Numbered from the stretch's first letter, positions 46,381 to 58,703 are shown. The stretch: 64,000 nucleotides of DNA from Chaetomium olivaceum (GCA_039881045.1 JAYWVB010000007.1:558001-622000), one strand, 5' to 3'. Made by a program: numbers and translations. Notes: generated from the sequence alone by a model not told the origin.

Positions 46381-47343
46381 TGGGCTCATGTCTATTACCG
46401 GATCGGACGCCATATCGATTCGGTGAACAGCAATAGCGACGCCTATGCCGCCAACAAGGTCTATTTCCGCGTACCGTTCGACCATCCCGAAGGAGACCGG
46501 TTCCGCCACGGCTATATGCGGCCCAATGTGCATTTTATGCTGGCATCTGCGCTGATGACTGGGCGCACCCTAGCCATCAGCGCGGCCGTGGAGGCTCTGC
46601 AGAAGTTGGAGGAAGCGAACATCTCCTACCGCACCGACCGGCATCGCAACGCGGTGTATCAGGGGCATAGATATCTGTTTGGACCAGAGGATCTCCTTCA
46701 GGTGCCGCCTCCGCCATCCGGTCTGGGCTTCGCATTTAGGGACCAGGACTACATTCAAGTGCTAGGTTTCACTCGTGTCAAGAACGAGACATGTGCGGAA
46801 GCGGCACTCAATAACCTCAAGCAAGATGGGGCGGAATACCGGCGCTTGAACCCATCCAAGACGAGTAACGGCATCGTGACTCAGATCATAAAACTAGTCG
46901 CCGGGGCACGGCTCAGCCAGTTTCGCGACAAACTCGACGATGGACTCGCCCTGCTGAAGCAGGCGGAACCTCTGCAAGTCTCGATGGGCTATGACGAGCC
47001 GCCCTACTGGTTGGTTCCGGTCGAACAGACAGAGGCGGCGCTGCTGATCAACAAGGGCAGCTCTCTGCACTGTACGCTGCATGTGTAACGGCTGCACTGG
47101 TCCAGTGATCACGGTGATACCACCCAGAACCTTTATACCAACTTCCGCAACAATGGCTGGGCCCATTTCGGGGTGAAGACCGCTTACGAGAAATACGGCC
47201 TGGGCCGCCTCGATCAGGAGCAGCGGGCGGATTACGACCGGGCTCTGGACGGTTACCGGGCTTATTGTCCCTTGGATGACGCTTGCGTCGTCGCAGATGG
47301 AAAGAATGTGAAGAGCAAAGATGTCATCAAATTGAAACGATGA
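46381..47343 (+). pseudogene. TPR-like protein remnant with an internal stop
   Basis: One frame reads TWAHVYYRIGRHIDSVNSNSDA, then a long helical region, then YDEPPYWLVPVEQTEAALLI and, past an in-frame TAA at 47086-47088, NNGWAHFGVKTAYEKYG, ending at 47343. The order (a paired helix with HxYYRxGR, a PPYW...P...A.L segment and NNGWA.FG) is that of tetratricopeptide-type proteins found in bacteria and fungi, in which this last part forms the final repeats. The stop and the lack of a proper start or earlier repeats make it a relic. The usual glycine-containing link between LLI and NNGWA is garbled, suggesting a small rearrangement. Confidence 0.5.
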
Positions 47344-48406
47344 TGGCACCTGGGAAATATAAATGCACTCGCCCTACTTTACTCCATTGTTTAGCAGGTT
47401 AAGGTAGAGGCTGTCTTCTCCATCTGTTCAGCGTCCCGTGTTTAGCGGCTAAACCGGGAGCTCCTGGCTGAGGGGCTGAGGGTTGGAGCTGCTCTATACC
47501 TATATTTTCTAGGTACATGTAGGTACTCAGTAGTCTTATATCTATCGGCCGAGAAAACTTCCCAATATTTCTAGGATTCTTTTCCCCTATTACTATTTGA
47601 CTTGGGGTCAAGCGGTCCCAGTTTGCATGCTTTCTCACAGAGGACCGTCAAATCGCTTTTGGAGAGAGGTAATGAGGGATTGAAGGAGTGGGTACATGTA
47701 CTGTACCATGACTCGCAGTCTCCAGTTGTCCGCTGAAGAAGCCCCGATGCGCATGTGGATTGATCCCATGGATGGGGTCGGTGGATACCGAGGTTTTAAC
47801 ACAGTCTCGCTCATTGGGCAGCAATGCCGCCCCGCTGAACCCCAGGTTCTTCCCTCCCCCACCAAATGCCGCCCCAACCTCCAATCAAGGCACCCGACAC
47901 TCCTTCCCCACGATTTCTTTGTGCCTGTCCGTCACCGCCCCGAGATCTGTAGTGGGGGTGCCCCACGTTTCCCATTGCCCAGTTGGTGCGACAGTGATGC
48001 GGGTCACTGGGGCTCGATTTCGTCAGGTGGCCTTTTTCGGGTGTGCTGATCAGGGCACTGGGTCGAACAGAAGGCCTCGAGAATCCCCGAGTTTCTTCCG
48101 TTCTTCTGTCGTTCCTTCTATTCCTAAATCCTGAACACCTGCGAACAAGTCCATCGCAACGAACGCGTTAGCCGTCGATCGTAAACCGGATACGCTGCCC
48201 CGAGCGCGAAGGAACGAGACGTGCCAGTGTCGCGGTCCCCAGTTTTCGCCGCCGACGCTCCCCCAACCTGAAGAATCCCGATATTCGGACCTCTATCTCG
48301 ACGGCCAACAATTTCCGCGACTTGGGCAGCTCGACAACATAAGAGGAGGGCTACTACTTCCGCGCCCCCTCATGACTATCGTCCGTTATGCCCGACCTCC
48401 TCGTCC
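47344..48406. other. Promoter region of the TGL-type lipase gene
   Basis: No gene is recognised. C-rich pyrimidine stretches from about 47860 to 48260 are typical of a long fungal 5' untranslated region. Confidence 0.4.
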
Positions 48407-51054
48407 ATGGGCCGCGCCGCACACCAGCCAACGCACCGCCCCTCCACCATGTTAAGCCCGGGAGAGAGACGTCATACCCACGGCCATGGTCCGTTCCAGG
48501 TGACACGGCTCATTCAGGGCGCCGGCGATCTTGCTCTCTCGTTGCGAGATGGCCTCACTGCGTCGGAGCGTGAGGAGAAAAGGTGGAGGGAGGAGCGGAA
48601 ACAGATTCTCGCGGCTCGCATGACACATGTAAGCACCATCACCTGTTTTCTCCCCCAGCCAGCCACTGACAAGCCCATCGCAGGCGGGCACGCTCAATGA
48701 GTGGGAAGAAGCCGCCACTGAGCTCGATCGACTCGAGGGCAACGACGAATGGAAACTCGACGACACGACCCCCGAGCCCGACTACCACCCCGAGTTAATT
48801 CGAGCCAAACTAGAAGCCCTCGATACCGCCCGGACCAACTGCGATATCGGCACCATGATGTATCTGATCAGGACCGAGTTGTCGCGTGACACCGGCGGCA
48901 TGGGGAATATGGAACTCTACCGCCACTCCTACATTGGCACCAAGGTATTGATCGAGCGGTATGTCGACTCGGCCCTTGAGACCATTGCGGCCCTGGTCGA
49001 GAAAACGGCTTCTGGATATGATCGGGATCCCAAAGAACTGTTGGAGGGGATGGTGTATGCCAGACAGAGTTTTGGTCGGAGTGCTCTGCTCCTGAGCGGT
49101 GGCGCCACGTTCGGCATGGCGCATATCGGCGTGCTCAAAACGCTCTTCCGGGAACGGTTGCTCCCGCGCATCATATCGGGCGCATCTGCAGGGTCCATCG
49201 TCTGCGCGGTTCTGTGCACGCGCATGGACGACGAGGTACCCGAGCTCATCAGATCATTTCCCTTCGGCGACCTGGGCGTGTTCGAGGGCAAGGACGAATC
49301 GCTCTCGGATCATTTCCGCAACCTCCTGACCAAGGGCAGCTGGTCTGACATCTCGAATCTGACCAGAGTGATGCGAGCCTGGCTCGGCGACGTGACGTTC
49401 AAGGAGGCTTACAATAGGACGCGCCGTATCTGCAACATTTGCGTCTCGTCAGCTTCCATCTACGACGTCCCGCGGCTGCTCAACTACATCACCGCGCCCA
49501 ACGTCCTAATCTGGTCGGCTGTCGCCGCCTCGTGTTCGGTCCCGATGATATTCCAGGGCCACCCCCTACTGATGAAGCATCCGGCCAACGGGGAGCATTC
49601 TCCTTGGACGCCCACACCGCAACAGTTCATCGACGGCTCTGTCGACAACGACCTCCCAATGACGCGCCTCGCCGAGATGTTCAACGTGAACCACTTCATC
49701 GTCTCGCAAGTCAACCCGCACGTCGTGCCTTTCCTCCCGAAAGATGAGCACGTCGTGCCAGGGCAGTTAAAACAGAGCCGAGCACCGGACCGCCGCCAAT
49801 GGATCTACGATCTGACGTCCCTTGCCAAGGAGGAAGGACTTCACCGCATGCATTTCCTCGCCGAGATGGGCGTCTTCCCCAACCTCCTCACCAAGCTCCT
49901 CTCCGTCGTCAGCCAGAAATACTCCGGCGACATCAACATCCTCCCAGAGATTGCTTTATCCGACTTGCCCTACATGCTCAAAAACCCCACCCCCGACTTC
50001 ATGCTCCGCAACTGCCTCATCGGCGAGCGCGCCACCTGGCCCAAACTCAGCCGCATCCGCGACCGCCTCGCCATCGAGCTCGCCCTCGACCAGGCCGTCC
50101 ACGCCCTGCGCGCCCGCGTCGTCTTCTCCCAGAGCCAGGTCAACCTCCGCCGCGCCATGGGCGTCCACAAGCCCATGCCCATGCCCTTCCGCTACTTCCC
50201 CGGCAGCCCTAGTGCCGCTGCCCGCGGGCGCACCACTACTCTGGGTGAACTGAGCCCCGTATCCGGCGGAGGAGGCATCTGTGTCGTTCAGCCGCCCAGC
50301 TCGGGGGAAGTTACGCCTTCCGAAGGGGGTGGAATGGCGTTTGGCCAGCGCCGTCGGGGATCGGGTGCGAGTATCCAGCTTGTTGCGGCTAGGCATAAGA
50401 AGCCTTTTTTTCAGGACGCTGCTGAAGACGACCAGTCGGATGAGGACGAACGGTTGGAGTTGAAAGTCCGGTCTTCACGTGCGAGGGGCTGGGTGCGTGG
50501 GAGCGGGAGTGTTGCCGGGGTTGGTAGTGGCGGTGGTGGTGTCAGTGCTGTCGGTGGTGGCGTGCAGCCGCCGCGCCTGAGGCGCAATGCCAAAAGCCAT
50601 ACTTACATGCGCGGCGGGAAACCGGTGGCCGATTTCCCTTCCGCGCGCGATGAGTTCCGGCCGTCTGTCGGGGGTCTGTCGTTGTCGCTGTGGCCGGCTA
50701 CGGTGCAGCAGACTGGTGGCGAGAGCTCTGGCGAAAACCGGGCTGACGCCGGTGATGATGCTGCCCACCACCGCCACCGCCACTACCACTGCCGCGGAGG
50801 ACGACGGTGGGACGAGCAGTGGCCCTTCTGGGTCTGCGTCTGGATCGGGTGAGGCTTATCATGATCCTGCTGCTGCTACTGGGGGGTTGTCGGGCACGCC
50901 GACGGCGGGAGAGAGTGATGGTGGAGGGCAGGCTTCGGACGGTGTGCAGAGTGATGCGGATCCGTATGCTGCTGTTGGGGTGGGGGGAAGGCGTCGCGCG
51001 GGATCGGGGTCGGCGTTGGGGTCGGCATCGAAGTTGCGGTATTCGGAGTCGTGA
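48407..51054 (+). CDS. Patatin-like triacylglycerol lipase, TGL4/TGL5 type
   Basis: This is expected to break down stored triacylglycerol at lipid droplets. Exon 1 is 48407-48628, the intron 48629-48683, and exon 2 follows in phase 0 with AGTLNEWEEAATELDRLEG. The TGL family core is complete: LSRDTGGMGNMELYRHSYIGTK, then ALLLSGGATFGMAHIGVLK (glycine-rich oxyanion loop and the HxGV motif), LLPRIISGASAGS with the nucleophile Ser242, and the catalytic Asp391 in FIDGSVDNDLP. A low-complexity tail follows. Around 50710-50740 the frame probably changes: the other frame reads VARALAKTGLTPVMM and runs to SDADPYAAVG and a stop at 51052-51054, whereas the first stops at 50850-50852 in an unusual His/Arg-rich end. 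Both tails are disordered, so this choice is uncertain. An ATG at 48449 is an alternative start. Confidence 0.85.
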
Positions 51055-52346
51055 GATGGAGGGTGGGAGATGGCGGCGTGAGACGAGGGTGTGAGATGGG
51101 GGGCGTTAAGAGGGTTGTGCTTTTACATCTGTGGGGTAAAGGGTTAAAGGGGTAGCGTTATGGTGGGTTCCGTTGGGGTTCAGATGGGGTGGTTGGCTGG
51201 TTAGAGGGGGCAGGTTTTGAGTGAGGGTGGCGTTTTCGAAACGGGGGTTGGTTGGCATGGCATTCTTTTCGGTGAGGCATAAGACATGGTTTGGTTAGAG
51301 CATCGTGGTAGTTCAGTACATACAATACAATACTACCTAGTAGTAATAGATCACAGGGCTTACGTATGAAGGTGTGTGATGATGGTTGTGTGCCTGCTTG
51401 TCTTGGTTTGTTTGTTTCCATGACTTGAAGACCGTGGTTTTTGTCCAAGGTTTCTAACTCAATGGCATTATTGTTCCCTTTCGACAAGAGAAAAGTATTT
51501 ATTGCGATGGTTTTCATAAATATTCCCGAGTGTTACAATTCTCTCCGGTTTAGCTTAGTGTTGGGGCGTTGACCTACAGGGAGGGTTCTCAACCCCCGAG
51601 CCCCTGAGCAGTGTCACAGCATGTAAACAAACAACCCAAAATTGAACCTTGATGTCGATGGGCTGTGTCTAGCCCCTCCACGAAGTCTATTCTCCCAAAA
51701 CCGATAGTCATTACTGGCTTTTAGCGGGTTCATGTACCCCACACGACGCTCATCTCTCGTGGTACGCCGTTATTCAAGTATCCTCAGACCACAGGAGCTT
51801 CAGGTGGAGACTTGAGGCGTTCTGTTGCCCGTATAGACCATGCTGAATAACACGGTCAGACAGTATCCGGGACTGCAACTCCTCACTATGTGGCACAGAC
51901 GAGATGAGGACAAAAGAACCATGATGCAGGCGGGCGTTAGAGGAAATCTAGTCGGAGAGGTCTTCCGCTTGAAGTCGGTCTATGGTCTAGCCCGGCCGCT
52001 ATACGCGTGAATAATAATAAACACAGGCAATACGGATCTTAGCTTTGGGTCCTGCCTAACCCACACTTGACGCAATGTGCTGTTTGTGTGTACATGACAT
52101 GAACGGAGGACGAGTCCGGTGGAGGGGGTGCCGGAGGCGCTGTTCGCTACAAGTCCTGAGTATATAAACATCAACCGGCCTCAGTTTCCTGCTCTTCTTC
52201 CCATTCTCATTCACTCCTGTGGCACACCTCGTTTGAACACTCGGCCACTCAACCCCATCTAACCCAAGCCTCCAAATGACCGCTGGTGTGGATGTATTGG
52301 TCTTCCAAGCCAATGTGATCAGAGCGTCGATGCATCGGACCGACCA
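51055..52346. other. Intergenic region
   Basis: No gene is recognised. TATATAAA at 52161-52168 lies about 180 bases before the short ORF at 52347. Confidence 0.4.
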
Positions 52347-52622
52347 TGACGCAGCCACGTAAGCGAAAGCGCAACGAGCGCGGCGACGGGCCCGCGCACG
52401 CCCATGAGGCATCCTCCTCCCCTCTTCGCGCGGCTAAGCGACCCGACCTCGGCGCCCCCAAACTGCCCCGCCGTCACAACTCCGCTCACCCGCCGCGCCC
52501 CGCAGGACTTGGAGGCCCTTAACACGGCGCGCCAGAAGCAGAGGGAGACCAGCAGCACCCGTCGGTCGGCTTCCCCCACTCAACGGCAGCCGCCTCCTAG
52601 CCCAAAGCCCCCTGGCCGGTAA
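52347..52622 (+). pseudogene. Short basic-protein relic (KRKR N-terminus)
   Basis: A frame starting MTQPRKRKRNERGDGPAHAH with a nuclear-localisation-like KRKR stops after about 58 codons. An overlapping frame continues TPLTRRAPQDLEALNTARQK and ends at 52620-52622. The pattern (basic start, a Ser/Pro region, then TRRALRELDRRN-like) recalls a family of repeated fungal ORFs of unknown function, of which only the N-terminal part would be present. The recognition is weak. Confidence 0.3.
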
Positions 52623-54454
52623 CCACCACCTGAGGGGCATCAATACTGCATGCCGTGCGTCAATCGCCTCCTGTCCGGCACCCCCACCGCGTGCACTCAG
52701 GGCACGCACAAGAGCTCCACCCCCGAACGGGATATCAAGAGTCTCTACAATGTATATCGTCCGCATCAGAGCTGTCCTTGTCCGTGATATCGGCCGCTCT
52801 GTCGATGACAAACAGCAGCTACCCGGAGCAGATTCCATTGTAATTGGAGTAGCTCAAAGCTAGGGAACACCTGGGGTCCTCTGCGCGAAGGATGAACGTC
52901 TGGCCGGTCTGGATGGGCACACCACTTGCTCGGTGTGCTAGACAAGAACCCCCCGTCGCGGGGCATATTTTCAGGCCAGCCAACTAAAGACGTGTCGCCG
53001 TCGATGTGCATGGCAGACTTGATGTGAGGTTGGTTCGCTGCGGGCAGTGGAACTGGAGAGAAATCGTGGTTGAAGGGGAAAATATATGCCGGTGGGACCG
53101 CTTGGTCGTGACTGCTTTCAAGTTTGTTTTGTACATGAGAGGCTGGAACTGCCGACCAACGAGTGATAAAGGAAATGGCAGGGATGTATGGAGAAACGAG
53201 AAGGTCGGTCAACTCAGTGTAGGATCAACCCGACCACGACGTCGAGGGAGTAGCTCTACAGGGAGATTGGCTGCGAAGGGAAGGTGGTTATACTTGTTAA
53301 CGGGCCGTGCATAGGTATTTACAATAGAAACTCTATTATATCTGAATATGTTCATTTGTGCTCTGTTGAACTCTTTCCTGGAGAGCTCCATTGAGAACAG
53401 CGGCATACAATGGTATGGACGACATAGTTAACTTAACTTACCCCGCTGGTTAACTCACACCGTACTCCGTTCCATCACAACAACGTTATCAGCCTATGGC
53501 CTTACCAAGAACACGCGCAAGAATGTATTCTTCACTGGTGCAAAAGACACTGGGAAACTGACTCTATCCTCATTTCCAACATCATATTATAGATAACGGG
53601 GGCGGGACAAGCTAAGAGTTCACCTCGCTTGGCGACAAACAAGCGAAACGCCCATGAGCTTCGCATTTCGTGTCAAGTCTCAGAGTACCGACCCGGGGTA
53701 GTCCGAACCGGAACAGGGAAACCCACAAACAGTTCGCCATCGCATTTCTAATCACACAGAAGAAGCTTGACTCAGCCAAGAAGCGAACACGTCTGTAGAG
53801 CGCGTGTCTAGGAGCGATAAGCTTCCCACCCACCGTGGCCCAAGTCACCTAACTAGAGTCCACTACATCAGAGATTAGCTATGTTTCCCTATAACAATAG
53901 ACATTCGATACACCGTCTACTGCTATAAAATTGGAATCAGGGCTTAGAATCAAGTATCAGTTACAATTATCATGGAGATATTGACATCGAGTCCCATCAG
54001 CCACTTCACTGATCTTGTAATCATTCTAAAGAAGCTCGAGTTGATGATTTGTGTTGCAGGAAATGGTACATGCTTCTTAATAAGAAACTGTTTACAAGTT
54101 GGGACGTGCGATATTTTGTGATGATATCCCTGTCTCCTCTCACGCATCACCTAGCTTAGGTAGGTAATCTGTATGAGCTTCGACAAACGCTGTCAGCATT
54201 CCGCGTTATTAGGAAAGGTTGACAAATGACCAAATAGGTAATGCAAAACCTGGCTCGTTTCCAGGGTTCAGATGCATGTGGTGTGGGTGACTCGGACTCA
54301 ATACCCCGCTGTTAGCTTTCCTTTCAATGCCACTTGCTCGCGTATAAAAGTGACTCCCGAGAATTCAGTTCAAGAACACCAGCGAAGGCATATCACAAGC
54401 TGAACTATCACCTTTTCTTTCTCGGCTTCATCAACGAACAAGCAACCTGTAAAG
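52623..54454. other. Intergenic region upstream of the SDR gene
   Basis: No gene is recognised in 1.8 kb. A TATA box, TATAAAAG at 54343-54350, lies 105 bases before the SDR start codon. Confidence 0.45.
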
Positions 54455-55992
54455 ATGGCAGAAAAGCAGAACCAACCCGCCCAGTTTACCCCGCGCTTCC
54501 GCACCGACATCTACCCCTACATTTACCCCTCCAAGTTCAAGGGCTCACTTCAGGGCAAGGTCGCCATCATTACCGGTACGCCTTCATCTGCCCCCTTAGG
54601 CACCCCCCCTTTCGTCTCCGTCGCTCTAGTCTTTATCTCTCCCATCGTTGTCCTCCCCCCAACCCCATACTTATTTAACCGGGTCAACTCCCGTCATTCC
54701 CCTCATTCCCGTCACCAACCACCACCCATACCCTACACCGCTAACACCATAACTAGGTGCCGCCGGGGCCATAGGAAAAGCCCTCGCCGAGTCGTTTGCC
54801 GTAGCTGGTGCCGCGCTAGTTCTGACATACAATCGCACGCCGCCGCCCGCCGAGCTGCGTGAGAGATGTCTGCAGTTTGGGGCGACTGCTGTTGAGTTTG
54901 TGGCGTGTGATGTCTCGTCGTTGGAGGGGTGTGAGGAGTTGTGTGAAGAAGGTATGCTTATCTTTCTGTTTGGGTGTCTGTCTGTTGGCTCCGGGGGTGG
55001 TGTCGGGTGGTTGTTGAGTGGGAGTGGTCGCTTTGGAAGGGAGTTGCGTTATGAGGTGTTGTGTTGAGAATCTTGTGGGAGATGTTGGGCTATGGGCGTG
55101 TTGAGTGGCGGATTGAGGTTAAGTCTAGGAAGATGGTTGACAGATCGTCGCTAGGCACTCGAACTCCATGGAAAGGTTGACATCCTCGTCAATAACGCCG
55201 GCGCCAACGGGCTGGGACCGGTATGCACCACAGTCATCCACCCTTAACATCTATCTCTAACAGAATTAGTTGTACGCGCAAGACCCCCGCGACTTTGTCC
55301 ACGACATTGCCGTCAACTTTCACGGGCCGTACTACCTGATGCGGCTGCTGTTGCCGCACTTCCGCGAGCAACGCAGCGGGTGCGGGCTCAACATTGCGTC
55401 GCGCGCCGGCACTGTCGCCATCCCATACAGCACGAGCTACTGCGCCAGCAAGGCCGCCCTTATCAACCTCACGGCGTGCACACAGCGCGAGATGGATGTC
55501 GAGGGGCTTGACGACGTGCACCTGTATTCGTTACATCCGGGCGGTATCAAGAGCGCCATGACGCTGAAGAGTACGGACTCTCCCCATCTTCATCACCTTC
55601 CTGTCCCCCTCTCCACAGCCTCAAAAACAGCAGGTCAAAGTGCTAACATTACATCCACGACACCAGAATACTCAAAAGACTCCGTCGCCACCCTCCCATC
55701 GCAAGCTCACGCCTTCTTCGCCAATACGCTCGACATCTACAACGACTCGCCCTACCTCAACGGCATGGTCTGTGTCGCGCTGGCCACCGGCGTCGGCAAG
55801 CGCGCCCTACGTGGCAAGTACTTCGATGTTGGCCAGGACCTCGAGGACGTGCTCGCCCAAGAGGATGCGCTGCGTGCCGATCCCGATTTGTATGGATTGC
55901 ACACGAGCTTTCTGGGGGAGTTGACGAATGCGGGGCTGCCGCCTGGGGGTTATCATGCGGAGGAGGTCAAGTTCGAATTTCCGGGATTTTGA
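54455..55992 (+). CDS. Short-chain dehydrogenase/reductase (SDR)
   Basis: An NAD(P)-dependent oxidoreductase of the classical SDR type. Exons: 54455-54575, 54757-54951, 55155-55220, 55270-55570 and 55667-55992. Cofactor loop TGAAGAIG spans intron 1. NNAGANG is the second signature. SRAGTVAIPYSTSYCASKAAL holds the Tyr-x-x-x-Lys catalytic pair, and HPGGIKSAM the C-terminal cofactor contact. The join of exons 2 and 3 does not keep frame with the obvious CTAG acceptor (a phase-1 donor meets a phase-0 acceptor), so one base is probably lost or gained near 54950 or 55155. The last intron, 55571-55666, is 96 nt, lacks a stop codon and has a textbook branch site (CTAAC), so its retention would insert 32 residues in frame. 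The N-terminal tail QPAQFTPRFRTDIYPYIYP is unusually long. Substrate unknown. Confidence 0.8.
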
Positions 55993-56570
55993 TCATGGAT
56001 GAGAAGCGGGCGAAGGTTGGGGCGTGTAATTGGGTTTGGATCGATGGCATGGGCTATAAATGCTAACCCGGGGCTCGCAATTTCCCTTCGCCCATGGCCC
56101 TCGAAGTCTGTTTCATCCTGCATATCTTCATCGCCGTCTGACGCACCCACGTGCCTTCGAACAGTTGCCATGAAGTTCGGGCACTGCTGTGCGTGGTAGT
56201 TGACCATGTGGACAACTTTCACCTGCATGTCGCTTAGTTCATTGATCCTGGTTGTCAATTCTTCAATGTGTGCAGAGTCCTTACCAATCTGCTTCTCCAG
56301 GCATTTAATGTGCGACTTCAGTGCCTGCGTGTCGCTGTTCGCCGCGCTGAGTACGCGGTTGGCGATGGTCTGAGTGTCCACACCCTTTCCATCAGGGCGC
56401 ATTTGTTTGTCATGCGCATCGATAAGGCTCTCGATGTCTTCCACTCTGCCTCGCAGTTAACGGATCTAGTCGCTCATCGTCTTGTCCTGCTAATGCAGGG
56501 TTCATCCTATCTCCTGCAGGGCTTTAACTTGTTCTTCGCTGAGGCTATGCCCAGCTTTCCAGACGCCTCA
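55953..56570 (-). pseudogene. Coiled-coil protein copy A, broken
   Basis: On the minus strand, WKAGHSLSEEQVKALQEIG (with several stops after it) and then GRVEDIESLIDAHDKQM match WKAEHNLGEDQIKALQETG and SDVESLVDGHEK of the plus-strand copy at 61886. The following helical region (KSHIKCLEKQIGKDSAHIEEL) is heptad-like. At least three in-frame stops occur between the first two blocks. The 3' end overlaps the end of the SDR gene. No domain name is known to me; it looks like a low-copy repeated coiled-coil gene. Confidence 0.55.
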
Positions 56571-57186
56571 TCATCTTCCTGGGGAGTTATGTACCTATAG
56601 GGATATTGTGTTACTTACTCCCACACTTTCCAGGAAGCAAGGTTCCAGTTACGCCATATGTAACCTGGGATCAGCGTCTCCTAGGTAAGCTCGTAATCTT
56701 CAAACAGCTTGCCAATCGCTCCCTCGTACTTCACCTCGAAGCTCGGCCGTAGTCTTTTGTACTCCGGCTCCATCCGCTACGGGCTTTGGCTTTTGAGGAA
56801 CCTGAAACGGTGTTCCCCGTAGGTTAACTACCTTATTATCCTATCCCGATAGCCAACATATTGATCAAATGGTTGTAGGGATGTAGCTGCTGCTCCGGGG
56901 CCGGATAGAGTACAGCCCGGCAGCTTCCCACCGTACCTCGACTTCCCACCGTCGAGGAACCCGAGAAGGTGGACCCCGAGATGAGTCCCAGCCGACTTGC
57001 GCATCGCCGGCACGAAGCTCGAAGTCTGCACCGCCTTTTCCACCTCTTTACGTTGCTCTTAGGATTGGTTACCCTTGTTTAAATACCTCCCATATCACTT
57101 TAGGTTGCGGTGCATCCAACCATGTGTGACCGTACAGCTCGAGATTCTTAAAGTTGTGATTGTGTACTGTGCTACCCGCCTCGAAA

Positions 57187-57268
57187 TGGAGTGTCCATCC
57201 TAAGTATGGAGTGTCAATCCTAAGTATGGAGTGTCCATCCTAAGTGTGGAGTGTCCATCCTAAGTATA
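57187..57268 (+). repeat. 20-bp minisatellite (about 4 copies)
   Basis: The unit TGGAGTGTCCATCCTAAGTA repeats four times with single-base differences and then decays into related GTCCGTC sequence up to about 57320. Confidence 0.85.
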
Positions 57269-57524
57269 GGTACTGTCCGTCTTAACATAGGTAATATGCT
57301 GTCCGTCCCGAGTATATTGTCTGTCTCAAGGTATATGCGGCACGCCCCGCCTGATACCGTTCGTCGCGGACCATAGCGCAATCTGCACCGAGTACGAAAA
57401 CTACCTAACTACTCATTAGCTACAATGGCTCAAGCCGATAAAAGGAGGGAGCGGAGAGTTGAGGAATTCCCGGTTCCGGGTCTACGACCATCATATCGAA
57501 GTGTCACGGGCATAGCCGTTCTGT

Positions 57525-57556
57525 GTAGGGTTAGGGTTGTAGCTAGGGTCAGGGTT
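57525..57556 (+). repeat. Degenerate telomere-like TAGGGT stretch
   Basis: TAGGGTTAGGGTTGTAG is followed by TAGGGTCAGGGTT, i.e. about two exact and two altered TTAGGG units. It is too short to be a working telomere and could be chance or an old interstitial seed. Confidence 0.3.
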
Positions 57557-57770
57557 GCAGGGCTTGGCCCCAGGAAGTGGGGCCCTGCAGAGTGTGGCCC
57601 GTGCGCGGCACGTGCACGTGCGTAGCCCACACAGACAGGGTTTTTCCTGGGCGCGCCGCGCCTCCCCACATTCGGTTCCTCGTGCAACCACACAATATAC
57701 CAGGGTATACGTACCACGCCACTTGCACCCGTGATACGAAGTTAGAGCTGTCGGGCCCGCCCTGGGAATT

Positions 57771-57895
57771 CTTGTATTGAGACGCCAGGATATTTCTTGT
57801 ATTGAGACGCCAGGATATCTCTTGTATTGAGATGCCAGGATATCTCTTGTATTGAGATGCCAGGATATCTCTTGTACTGAGACGCTAGCATATCT
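57771..57895 (+). repeat. 25-bp minisatellite (5 copies)
   Basis: Five head-to-tail copies of a 25-bp unit starting CTTGTATTGAGACGCCAGGA, at 57771, 57796, 57821, 57846 and 57871. The last copy is the most diverged. Confidence 0.9.
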
Positions 57896-58075
57896 CGTAT
57901 CGTCCGATCTTGGTTCTCTTTCTGCTATGAGTTATACTCGTCACCAGGGAGAATGACTTACTAGTCTAAACAGCGGCAGAGATTTCGGGAATAACCGATA
58001 GCAGCAAGAGAAGCATGGCGGAAGAGGCGCACGTACGCTCTTCCGTCGTCGATAATCCCACGACCCCCTCGCCGC

Positions 58076-58402
58076 TTGCATGACAAGAGTATTACGCCCA
58101 CCTGGTCTTCCAACGCGCAGCTCCGTAGCCTGAAGGAGCGCCTGAAGTACGACGTCAAGGAGGCCAGCGATACTGGTGTGCTAATATCCGGGATGCCCGA
58201 TCCCGCCGAGATACTGGCAGCCAGATTGTGCGGTCCCAAGGGGGAGTCCAATGCTCTCATCGGCTCCTGCCTGTTCGAGCTCGGCCTCCCCCACTACGGA
58301 CCCGCGCCCATCGCCAACGCCGCCCATACCGCCACCGGCATTGCCCACCCCAACGACACCACCGCTGCGGATGTCGAGGAAATTGGTCGCGCTATGCTCT
58401 AG
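58076..58402 (+). CDS. Possible small hypothetical protein or exon
   Basis: An open frame of 108 codons without an ATG at its start, reading LKERLKYDVKEASDTGVLISG and then AEILAARLCGPKGESNA. The amino-acid composition is protein-like and the frame reasonably long, but no domain is recognised, and the true start (perhaps an upstream exon) is unknown. Confidence 0.3.
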   Translation: MHDKSITPTWSSNAQLRSLKERLKYDVKEASDTGVLISGMPDPAEILAARLCGPKGESNALIGSCLFELGLPHYGPAPIANAAHTATGIAHPNDTTAADVEEIGRAML

Positions 58403-58703
58403 TACGAGCGTCTCGGTAACACTATTCGAACCTCGAGTTTTACCTCGGAGTCGAGTGTTCCGAAAGCAGTTGCCCCGATGATACCGGAACCGGATTATGT
58501 ATTTAACGATAGATGAGACAAGGTGACCCCGGCCCAGAGACCTGGACCCAGTGCAGACCTAGCCGCCCCACTTTGGGGAGAAACGGGTACGAGCCTCGCT
58601 ACATGACCTCCCTACCTACTCTATCTCGGTTGCTTTGCGTACCTTCTATAAGCTCCATTCCGTATCTCTCTATTTTTTATTTGTATCTGCAACGTTGACC
58701 GCC

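Larger units (their letters stand above)
56571..58075. other. Gene-poor region with minisatellites
   Basis: No gene is recognised. Two tandem repeats and a short telomere-like stretch, listed separately, lie here. Confidence 0.4.

Noticed and set aside
49956..50396. Minus-strand frame of 146 codons in the lipase gene
   Set aside because: Shadow of the low-complexity C-terminal region of the patatin-like lipase.
57771..57895. Possible CRISPR-like array
   Set aside because: The repeats are directly adjacent without unique spacers and the host is a fungus; it is a minisatellite.
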